Source: Cavia porcellus (Eukaryota > Chordata > Mammalia > Rodentia > Caviidae). Taken from it: DNA of 64,000 nt. The stretch is taken from assembly GCF_034190915.1 (NCBI RefSeq), contig NW_026947487.1, positions 120,923,201 through 120,987,200 of the forward strand, read 5' to 3'. Positions 38,479 through 50,100 of this stretch are shown piece by piece; positions within the stretch are counted from its first letter, which is position 1; the number at the start of each line of letters is the position of its first letter. The position numbers and the translations under genes were made by a program. The notes under the pieces were generated by a model. The model searched no databases. It worked only from the letters and a program-made list of their open reading frames with translations, and was not told the origin of the DNA.

Positions 38479-41400
38479 GTGAGGAGCGGCTTAACCTGAG
38501 GGGGAGGGGCGTACCGGAGCCGTGACGACCGTGGAGGGCCGGGTGGGCGTGAAGTTTGTCTGGACTGCGAAGTGGGCGGGGTCGTGATGTTGGGGGGGGA
38601 TGATGGACTGCGGGCAGCGGGGCGGGGCCGTGACGTCCGGGGCGGGATTTAGCGGTGTGGGTGGGGCCCTGGTGTCTTGGATGGGGCTAAGGCCTGAGTC
38701 CATACCCTGTCAACCGGCCGGGTTTTGCGACTGTTCGCGGAGCCGGGGCGGGGCCGCGGGCTGAGCGAGCGGGACTCTGTCCTAGGCCCTCGTGAGGGGC
38801 TTGGCCTGAAGTGGGGAGGGCCATGGCCCGGACGAGGCGAGGGCGCGAGTGCGGGAGCGGTCAGCCGGCTGGGTGGTGAGACTGCTGGAGCCCGAAGGCT
38901 GGGACTGCGACATCCAGAGCGTAGTGTCAGTGGAGGTGTGGGTTTGGTATTTGAGGGTGGGTAGCGCGCTGTCAAGAGACTAGGCTAGGAAGCCTTTTCT
39001 TTTCCTTTCCTAGGGAGCCTTTCCTGCAGGGGGAGGGTGGAGCCGTTATCCTGGGCGGGGCTGCAGTGGGGAGGCGGGACTAAAAAGCATAGAGAAGCGA
39101 GCGCGGAGGGCTTTGTAGTTCTGCGGCTGGATGGAGGGACTGCACTGCAGCAAGGAGGGCAGGATGTCTAAGGGAAGGGAATGGCGGTGACTGGAGTGTG
39201 GTTAACGAGCTGGGCGGCGGTGGAGAGATGGGGCCCGGCATCTCCAGGACTTAGGGGTCTTTCTTTGATTCCCTGAATGAGCCGTTTCCCAAGTCTAGCA
39301 CTTCGAGGCCTCACAACACTTCTTGCTGCCCAGAACATGCTGGTATGTTCATCACTCACGGCAAGTGTCTGACATAAAGAAATAACTCGTTAAATGTGAA
39401 ACGCCTCAGATGCCCTGATGCTTTCTCGTTAGCACTGGCCACCATCTATAGGTTTACGTGCAGATTATCTGACTTTAGCTTCTCCTAACACCCTGTATGA
39501 TAGGTAGCACATTTGTTCTGCTCACCTTGTATCCCCAGTCAGTGCTGCACATAGTAAGGCTTCTGCAGTCGTCCGTTGAATTAAAGAACAAATACTTATG
39601 GGTGTGGAAATTGGAGAAGCTAACATCCTTTGTAAACTGTCACCCAGTATTCCATTTGCCACAGCTTTATGTCAGGTTGTCAAGTTAAGTGGTCTAAAGA
39701 CATTGGCGAGTGGGAACATCATAAGACAATTTAGTGTAGACTATTGACCTTTCCACTTGAGGTAAGAGACAGGTCTCAACCCTGAAGATAGGACTAAAAT
39801 TCCTTCTTGAATTTAAAGCATGCCTCCAGCCATCTGACTGTTGGCCTGAAAGCCAACTCCTATTTCCTATCTCATTTCTTTCTTTTTAACTTTCATTATG
39901 AAAGTTTTCAAAAATATACAAAAATAGGGTGGTACAAGTAACCCTTATGTGATGAACACTGAGTTCCTACAATTATCAACACTCGGTGAGTCCATGTTTC
40001 TCTAATACTTTTACTTTTTCTTTTCTTTCTACTAGGAATTGAACTCAGGGTGTTGTACATGCTAAGCATGTTCTGCTGCTGGGCTGTAACCTCACCTGCC
40101 TGCATTCTGATAGGATATTATTATTACCAACTCTAGCCTTTTTCCTGGTACCACCTGTATTCATGGGTCAGCTCAAGATTAGTCCTGCCTGAGGTATCTC
40201 CATGTGTCCAGACACTGATTGACCTTATTGTGTCTACCCAGAGCTGCTGCTGAAAGCCTTCCTTGTTTCTGTTAAAGGTCTTTCCTTTCTTCCTGTAGCC
40301 AAGGCCAGACACTTGGAAGGTATCTCTGGTTTTATGAAATCTGAGTGTATACCATGGGGAAGTTCTGTGTGGCTCCAAGTGCATAGAGAGTGTAACCATG
40401 TTCTTGGGGTCTGTCCCTGTGCATTCCTCTACATTCTTCTCTGAACACATGCTGGTCACAGCCCTCTTGCTGACAATCCCTAAGTAGCCCAAGTTTACCC
40501 AGTCTTCCCATATGTTTTTCCCCCTTTTATCTTTCTAAGCTTTCCCTCTCTGCTCCATCTGTCCTGACTCCTCTACTATCCCCTGCCTACCTCTTTGTCT
40601 CAATGGTGGACACAGGGCCCACTCACCTCATTTGTTTTTTGTTTTGAGACAGGGTCTTGCTATGTATTTCAGGCTGGCCTTGAACTCATATACTCAACTC
40701 ATAAAACTACAGTTGTTCCACACTCCTGTTTTTCTTTTTTCTTTTTTCTTTTTATCGGTACCAGGGATCGAACTCACGACTGCCTGCTTGCAAGGCAGGC
40801 GCTTATGCCGCTGAGCTAAATCCCCAGCCCCTACTCCTGTTGCTTTTATTCCAGTCTCTTTCCTTTTTCCTGGCAGTTACAACCAAATATTCTTTAAATA
40901 ACTTAGTTTTTTTTTTGTTTTTTTTTTTTTAATTTTATTTAAGGAGAAAAAGAAAAAAAAAACAAACAGAAAAAGGGTACAAGTCATACAGAATTTCAGA
41001 AAGAATAAACAGTAGGAAATCACTAGTTAATAGATTACATATCGTTATCTTAGAAATAGTTGTTCAAGCCACAAAAGCAAAGCATACAAAGTGGACTCTC
41101 AAACAGTGAGACTGCAAACAGTTTTGTTCAATGATCCAACAAAACTCAGTAATATGGTTATCTATCCTATACACTTAAATATATATGCAGTTATATCCTT
41201 TAGAGCACTTTCTTTTCCTTTCTTTTGTACAATGACAATTACACATTTTGGGTTTTTTACTCCCACAGTTCTTATTACTTTTTTTTTTTTGAAGAGAGTA
41301 AAACTGAATGTGACATAACAGAACAGAGTCAGTCAAATCAAAAGGACGGACATAATAGATAATGTAAAAACAAAATACAAGGTGGTCAACAATGGTTACC

Positions 41401-44090
41401 ATAATGCCTTTTGCTATCTTAAAAAGAATTGCCTATATCATCAGTTATAACAAAATTGAGCAAAACAGTAAAGAATAAAACCAAAACATTGGAGACATTA
41501 CAGGGCTTTAAAAGAAGATAATAGTCAACCAGAATGGGTGTCATAATGAATCTTATTGTCTTCACAGTTGTTGCCTATACTTTCGAACTTGGTACTATCA
41601 AGCAAAGCAGAATAGGGGAAAATCAGTCAAAACAAGATGGTGAAGGCAATACAGGGTTTCAAATCAAGTTAATAGGAAATCAAAGTAGGGGCTGGGGATT
41701 TAGCTCAGTGGCATAAGCGCCTGTATTGCAAGCAGGCAGTCGTGAGTTCGATCCCCGGTACCAATAAAAAAAAAAAGGAAATCAAAGTAGGTTATTATAA
41801 TGTATCCTGCTATTTTTCGTTTATTTTTTCCTTAATTAAAAAGATAAAAAAGTAAACAATTAAAACGAGATTGAGATAAAAGAGGGCATAACAAAACAGC
41901 GCAAGTCAAAGCATAACCATTGGAGCAAAATAATGTTTCACCACAAGATATCCTGACATAAAAGTAGTTACCATAGTGAAATCTTTGAGTATAACTTCGT
42001 ATACTATAGCACCAAACATATCAAGACAGTGCAAAACCATTCAAGAGAATGACAGTATTGCAGGGTATTTAGAACCAACTATCAGAAAATGAACAATGGT
42101 TTCTTTATAATCTCCTTGTCTATAAAAGTTTTTGCTTATACTATCACATATAATAAAATCCAATAAGATACAACCTGTTAAGATCGATGGAGACAGAAGA
42201 ATAAAAGCTTAATGGGACTTCAAAACAAGATGATACTAAATCAGCACTAGCTATTATGATGTCTTGTTTTCTCCAAAATAGCTGTTCCTACTATCCAATC
42301 TTCTCTGCCTCATTTCTGTTGAGATCTTTTTCTGTCGTTCGTTGTCAGTTTGTCTTCTTCATTTTGCTTTCTGCTCCATTCGTTGTGGCCTCTCTGCCAC
42401 TGTTTCTGGAATCTTGGTATTTTCCTTTTTTAGAATATCTTGCAGTATTCTCTGTAGAGTTGAATTGGTGGTTGCAAATTCCCCTAGTTCCTCTTTATCC
42501 TGGAAGCACCTTGTTTTTCCATCAATTTCTAGGGACAGTTGTGCAGGATATATCAATCTTGGCTGGAGGTTATTATCTTTCAAAGCTTGAATTATTTCCC
42601 CCCATGGCTCTCTCTGCCGTGTGGATTTGGACCCAGCAGCGGTAGCAGGAAATTCAACGTGTGGCTTCCAGTGGCACGGGATCCAGCTTCCGCGTTGAGA
42701 TTTTATCTGTTCCTGTTAGAGCACCGGGATGCGTTTCCAGTTGGTTTCTCTTAGCTTAGATTGTTCCTGGGGCGGCAGGGTATGTCTCCCCTTGCTTAGG
42801 ACTCCTCGCACTGCCCCATTCCTGGTTTCTAAGTGGGGTATCTCAGAGAGCCTCCTTAGCTGCTGCTATCTATCCACCATGTTCTCCCGGAAGTCCCATA
42901 AATAACTTGTTTATTCATTTTATTTTGTATCAGTTGGTGTTTAAGCTTTCTGAGATGAGATTTTGATGTTCACTAATGTACTCTGTTTGCTTTCCTTGGT
43001 CAGACAAGTAGTTGCCATCTGCTGTCAGAGTGTAGATGGTTGCTGCAGTCAGAGTGGCCTGGACTTGAATCCTTGAATGTCTTTGTAGATATGAGAGCTT
43101 GGGCAACATAACAAGTATAAGCTTTGGGCAGGTTCTTGTTTATGTCGTGGGTTGTCCTAAGGGATAAATGAATTTGGGAGTACAGGCCAGCATTTGACAA
43201 ATACAGATATTATATGATGCTGAAAACTATAGGGAGCAAAAGAACATCCCTGAAACATGTGATTCTATGTAGCTTACTAGGACTATTTCCAGGACCTGTT
43301 GGTTCCTTCTTAGGGAAAAGGAAGCAGGGCACAGAATGATCTAGTGCCCCTCCTCATTACCTGTAGCACTGATGTTTGCATTATGGCTGACTGGTAGTGG
43401 AGTTTCTTTAAGTCAGAAATCCTTTTTATTCCTGCCTGCAAGCGCGTGGTCATGAGTTCAATCCCTGGTATCGATTTAAAAAAAATCCTCTTTATCATTT
43501 TTGTGAGAGAGATTTTTAAAAATGAATTTATTAGCCAGGTACTTGGAATTCCAGCTATTCAGGAGCTTGAGGAGGAGGATCTTGTGTTAGAGATCAGTTT
43601 AGGTAATTTAGCAAAACTCTGTCTTAAAGTTTAAAAAGTAAATTAAAAAGGATTGGGGATGTAGCTTAGTAGTAGAGTACTTGCAGAGCAGTAAGTATAC
43701 TGGGTTCAATCCCTGGTATCATTAAAAAAAATGCAACTTATTGACATAATATATAATAAAGTATGCCCATTTTAAGCATATAATCCAAGTTCTGACAAAT
43801 GAGTAAGTACTACCACCAGAAGACCTCGCTGTATGTGGGTCATGCCTGCTCTTGGAGTCTGTATGAATGGAATTACTCGAATGTGCTTTCTGTTGTCTGG
43901 CTTCTTGATAGTCATATATACCTTTTTTTTTTTTTGAGATAGGGTCTTACTAAGTCATTAGGTTATTTTCCCAGACTGGACTGGGACGTATGATTGTCGT
44001 GCCTCAGTATCTCAGAGTGCTTGGACTACAGGCCTGAGCTGAGATGCCATACCTGGCTCTCATTTGGTTTTTCATTTGTTCAGTTTTTTT

Positions 44091-44127
<37 letters not shown>

Positions 44128-47100
44128 GCTTTTTCTTTTTTTTTTTAATTAGTACTAGGGATCGAACTCACGACTGCCTGCTTGCAAGGCAGGCGCTTAT
44201 GCCGCTGAGCTAAATCCCCAGCCCCTCATTTGTTCAGTTTTGAGACAAGGTCTTGCTATGTAGTTTAAGCTGACCTTGAACTCACTGGGATTCAAACCTA
44301 TTTCAGGTTTCCAAGTGGGAGTGCTGGGATTACAGGCATGTTCCACCACTCCCAGCTTCGTTTGGCTTTAATTTACATCTGCAGGTAACTGGGCCTATTT
44401 TCACATGCTTATTGGCCGTTATTCACGAGAACTTCATTTCTCATGAAACTCCTTTTTGCACTTTTTGTCCTTCTTTATATGCGGTTGTATTTTTATTGTA
44501 TTTTATTGTAATTTTACAAAAGTTCTCTATATGCTTTAAATCTTGTGTCAGATATACATATTGTGAATATTTCTTCCTATAAATATGCCAAGTAAACAAT
44601 AGTGAATTAAAAATACTAACTCAGATAGCACTTGTACATTACAATGGTTATGTTGTATTAGAAGAATGTTTACAAATCAGTCATTCAACTCACATAAGCT
44701 CATAGAAGCACAATTTTCCCCGACAACTGCAGAGTTGAGAGAACAGCTCAGTAGCCTCTCTGACACTGGTTTTAAGTTCAAGGGTTCCCTAAGACTACTC
44801 TGCAGGTTCAGTAATTTGCTGAAAGGGTTCACAAAACTCATTGAAAGCTCTCATACTCGGGATGACTTTTTACAAGGGAAATTTGCAGATTGAAGTCAGC
44901 CAAAGGAAGAGGAATATGGGGACCATAGACAAGCAGCAGCAGAGCTGATGCTTCTACTGCCCTGTCCCTGTGAAGGTATGCCTTTCCTGGTATCCTAGTA
45001 TTCATGCTTTTGTTTTAGAGGGAAAGCGACTACTTTAGTAAGTGCATTATTAACAGTAAATGAACCAACTGGCTTGTATTCGTTCTTAAACTTTGAAATC
45101 TCCCTGTGAGGAGAGGTCCTGAAGCTTTTCGTGTTCTTATGTGTCTATCCTTTCTCTTCACAGTTACATCTGCAATATGACATGCACATTCTGCCCCTGC
45201 TACAGCCCCATGCAGAATTGTCTCATCTGTTTCTTCTTAATGATTTAACTTTTTCATATGTCTTTAGTTAGTATTTTTATTCGTGCTGGTGGGACTTTGA
45301 AGAGCGTGGCTGATTGGCGGACCAAGAGCCCCTCAGTCAGGAGCCATATCTTTGGTTATGGTGGATTTGGCTGCCTGCTGAATGTGGGTGGCATTGACAA
45401 CCTGAGAGGGTCCCTAGTTTTTTACCATGATGCCTTTTCATGAATTTCTGAAGCTTTTTGATTTTATTCTGTTTTGTTAATGGTGCTGGGATCAAACCCA
45501 GGGCCTCATACATGCTAGACAAGTGCTCTACTACTAACTAAACCTAGGCCTTCTGAAGAAGTTTTATTTAGGGACACATCAGTCTTTTAATTTTAATTCA
45601 GGCATTCTATAATTTCTTATGATTCACATGTAGAAATAAGACAATATTTTGTACAAGTCCCGGATTTGATCTCCCGCACTTCCCCAAAAGAGAACTATTT
45701 GTCCATGTTCACATTCAGCCAGCAGAGGTACTCCATCATGTAGCAGCTGTTTCCTGATTGTATAGTCAAGGACTGTGAGAAAATGGGTTCTCCTAGACCT
45801 GCTGAGAGAAGTGTACTTTAGCAGGTCACTCAGAGGACAGTTTGGCAACAGCCTGAGTGACTAGGAGTTTCTCTTCAGGAATGTACTGGAAGGAAATCAC
45901 ACTGGCTCTATGCAAGGACTTAGTACAAAGACTTTGATATTATAATTGGGGATGAAATTTTGAGCCTGACCAAATGTCCCATAATAAAGATTGATTGGCT
46001 TCTAGAGCATTCATACAGCATCAGATTATGGGCCTTCATATCTGTGGGTTCCACAGCCTCAGATTCCATCAACCATGAATTGAAAATGATAGGGAAAAAA
46101 AACACATCAGTACTGAACACGTGCAGACTTTTTTTCTTGTCATCAGCCCCTAAATGCTACAGTGTAACAGCTGTGTACGTGGCATTCCCATTGTGTTCTA
46201 GGTGTTATAAGTGTCTAGAAATGGTTTTAGGTACACTGGAGGATGTGCCTAGGTTATCTGCAGATGGCGTGGGGTTTCAGCTGAGGGATGTGCATGTTCA
46301 TACATGAGGGGCCTGGGATCAGTGCCCTGCAGACACCAAGAGTAGCCTCACTATGCAGCCATTGAAGATGATGTCATAGAATAAGATTTCTTATTATTTC
46401 AGGGGCCAAAGGCCACTTTGATAATGCTTTAAAAACTGTATAAACATGCCTAAAATTATTAGAATGTATTATTAAATTATTAGAATATATATATTTTTTA
46501 TTATTAGAATATATTAACTAATCCCCCACTCCACCCCATACCTGGGATCGAACTCACAACCATGTGCTTAGCAGGCAAGTGCTTGAGCTGCTGAGCTAAA
46601 TCCCCGGCTTTTTTTTTGGAGATAGGTTCTCATAATGTATTCAGGCTAGCCTTGAACTCACTGTAGCCAAGGCTGACCTTGAATTCATGGTGAACCTCCT
46701 GACTCAGCCTCCTGAGTGCTGGGATTACATGTGTGTGCCACCATGCCTGTCCTCCTTTAGCATTTTTCAAAGAATCTCTTGTCTCTCTCATGGTACTGAG
46801 GATTGAACCAAAGCCTTGCAATTCAGTGAATATACCCCTTAACCCTTTTTCCTTTTTTATTTTGAGGTAAGTTCGTGCTAAATTGCTTCAAACTTACAAC
46901 ATGACTGCTTCAGCTCCTGAGTAGCTGAGGTTATAGGCAATTACCATTGTACCAATTGAGGCTCTGTCTTTTGAGATAGGGTCTCACTATGCAGTTTAGG
47001 CTGGACTTGAATTCATTTTGTAGCCAAGGATGGCCTTGAATTCACAGCAATCCTGCCACAGCCTTCCAAGGGCTGGGAATACAGGTGTGTGCCACCACAC

Positions 47101-50100
47101 CTGGCAGGCTTTGTCATTCTTAACTGTCAGATGCAGAAGCACTTTGTCCAGCAACAAAACTTATGAATTCCTTGTTCCAGTGCAAAAAGTACCTTTTAAA
47201 ATTTATTTATTTATTTAGCAAGCCCCTTTTTGGTGATGGTTGTGCCTTAAATTGAAACTTTCTTTCTTGTAGAGTTAAAAACCTAAGGCCAGCACAGTGC
47301 TACACACCTGTAATCCTAGCTACTTGGGATGCTAAGGCAGGGAAGTCATAAGTTTGAGACCAGTCTGGGCAATTTGTTGAGACCCTGTCTCTAAATAGAC
47401 AGACAGAGCTAGAGTGTATCTTATTACAAGGCTGTGGGTTCAATCCACAGTAATTCATACACATGCATATAAACTGTATTAGTCAATCATGGTAGGGAAA
47501 CGTGCAATTTTTTAATAAAATGAATCCTTTCAGATCCAAGAAGTTCAACAAACCTAAAACAAAGTAACATAAAACCTCAACCAGGGATAACACATGCCAA
47601 TAATCCTAGCATATTTGGAGGCTGAGGCAGGAGGATTGCAAATTCAAGCCCAGCCCAGGCAATTTAGTGACTTGGTGAGATCTTGTCTCAAAAGTAAAAA
47701 CATTTTAAAAAGAGCTGATTACGTAGTGCAGTATGAAGTCCGTGGTGCTGAGAAGAAAAGAAAATCCCAGCAAGGTAAATAATTGAAAACCAAGAGTAAA
47801 AAGAACCATCAAAACAAGTGGTGATCCAGGCATGGTGGAACATGCCTGTAATCTAAGCACTCTGGAGGCTGAGTGAGACAAGACCATTACCACAGGTTTG
47901 AAGCCAGACAGGGCTACATACTGAGTTCAATCAAGACCAGTCTAAACTACATAGTGAAACCCTGTCTCAAAAAATATAAAAGGAAAGAAAGATAAAAGGA
48001 AAACCAGCTAGAGAAGAGAAACACTGACAGAAGTGATCACTAACTTCTCACTGTGTACAAGCCAGAAGAAGAGACAGTAGGACTATCTCAGCAAAAGTTC
48101 TGGAGGGAAAATTCAGCCCAACATCTATATCCACAAAGATATATTTTTTTTTTTATCAGTACCGGGAGTCAAACTCACGACCACACACTTGGAAGGCAGG
48201 CGCTTATGCTGTTGAGCTAAATTCCCAGCCCCCACAAAGATATTTTTAAAAAATGAACATTGAATAACAATAGTTTCTTAGGTACAAATGCTTAAAAAAA
48301 AAAACTCTTGCCAATCAGTACTTCTTTTTTTTTTTTTTTGTCTTTTTCCTTTTTATCGGTACCAGGGATCGAACTCACGACTGCCTGCTTGCAAGGCAGG
48401 CACTTATGCCGCTGAGCTAAATCCCCAGCTCCGCCAATCAGTACTTCTAAAGACATGTAGAAGGAAATCCTTCAGCCTGGTGGAAAATGACGTCAGGTAG
48501 AAATACAGATCTATGGGAAGAAATAGCAGAATTGAATTATTAGGTTAAATGTACAATCTGAGCTGGGCATAGCAGAGCATAAATCCAGCCTGTGCAACTC
48601 AAAAACATAGCAGAGCATGAATCCAGCCTTTGCAACTCAAAAAGATCCAGGGATATAGCTCAGTGACAGAGTGTCCCAACTTCTATCCCAGTACTAAAAA
48701 AAAAAAAAAAAAAGGAAAGGAAAAAAATCCCTTTTCCTACTTTTAAAATTTCTTTAAAAGATAATTTATTGTTTAAAGCAAAAATTATAGTATGTTGAGC
48801 TGGGTGCAGTGGTACACACCTGTAATCCTAACACAAAGAAGGTTAAAACAGGAAGATTGCAGTGCGTTCAAAGTCAGCCTGAGCTAATAGTTCAGTGCCA
48901 TCTTCCATTTTTTTAAATCTTTTTTTTATTAGTACCGGGGATCAAACTCACAACTGCCTGCTTGCAAGGCAGGTGCTTATGCCACTGAGCTAAATCCTCA
49001 GCTGTTCAATGCCATCTTAGACTGCAAAACAAGACTCTGTCTCAAAAAACAAAGAAACAAAATAATAGTATGTTGAGTTTATAACAGATCATGAGAGAAG
49101 AAAATAGAAATACACTGTTAACAGTTCTCATGTTTTATGTGACTGATAAAGTGGCTGACTATAGTCTGTGTTAATAAAAGAAACTTTTTAGTTTGGTATG
49201 GTAGCTCATCTAATCCCAGGACTCAGAAGATCTCACAAGAGGATCATTGAAATTGAGACTAACCTGAGCTATTTAGTAAGTTTAAGGGCAGTCTGGACTT
49301 GATAAGATCTTGTCTCAAAATGCCAAAAACAAAAAACTATAATAAAATCTTGTAAACCTTAGAGTAACCCTCAAAACATGAAATAGACATAGGGCTGGAG
49401 TGTAGCTCAGTGGTAAGAGTGCCAGCCTAGCATGTGGGAAGCCTTGGGCTCAAAACCCATCACTGCACACCCACAAAGCACATGAGAGGATTCCATAGGT
49501 TATATATAACACCTCAGGACCTGCTTATCTGCATGCTTTGATGTCATGTAGCAAGCCCTGCAGTGATCCCCTGCAGATGCTGAGAAGCAATTATTAGAAA
49601 AAATGTCTTGATGCATGGGTCTTTGGTGCCTTTCCTTCCCTCAGGTTTTTGTCCAGGGACATCCAACCTGCAGCCCACAGGATAGTAAACTTTTCACATT
49701 ATGTGATTGTTAGTACAGTTCCATTGCAGTGCTAGCAAGGCCAGGATAGGCAGCAGTGTTGCAGGGATGATGCCATGGAGAGGTTCCAGGGCAGGTGGTA
49801 CTGATTCTTCCTCCTGTGATGGTTGAAGCCAAACCCTTATGTGTTAGTCATGGCACACATGTATGCAATTTGAGGGGTAAAAGGATGATAATAGCATTTC
49901 AGCCAACCTACATTCATGTGTGCCTGTGAAGATGGACATTTACTGATATTAAGCAGAATTGTAAGTTTTATTTAATAAACTTTGACTTATGTTGTTGCAT
50001 AAAATAAGTTAAAGTATAATGGAAGTTTTGTTTCTTATGTACACTAACCATGTGTGCTTTTGGGAGAGAGTACTAGAGATTGAACCCAGGGCCTTGGTAC

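Larger units (their letters stand above)
38030..38960. promoter_or_regulatory. CpG island / TCF25 promoter, first exon and start of intron 1
   Basis: CpG-dense GC-rich DNA spanning the TCF25 start, with no TATA box. It extends about 500 bp into intron 1, where G-rich runs dominate. Confidence 0.8.
40896..42908 (-). mobile_element. Complete-ended non-autonomous L1-derived element (copy B)
   Basis: The duplication AAATAACTT (40896-40904 and 42900-42908) brackets an about 2.0-kb - strand insertion (about 1.9 kb without the nested SINE). The right end, its 5' terminus, reads GGGACTTCCGGGAGAACATG on the - strand. The left end is a poly(A) tail seen as T-runs. After about 290 bp of leader comes only the C-terminal part of an L1 ORF1. 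Then follow about 1.3 kb of degenerate tandem repeats and a 3' segment. There is no ORF2, so it must have been mobilised in trans by L1. A young SINE is nested at 41690-41775. Confidence 0.8.
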
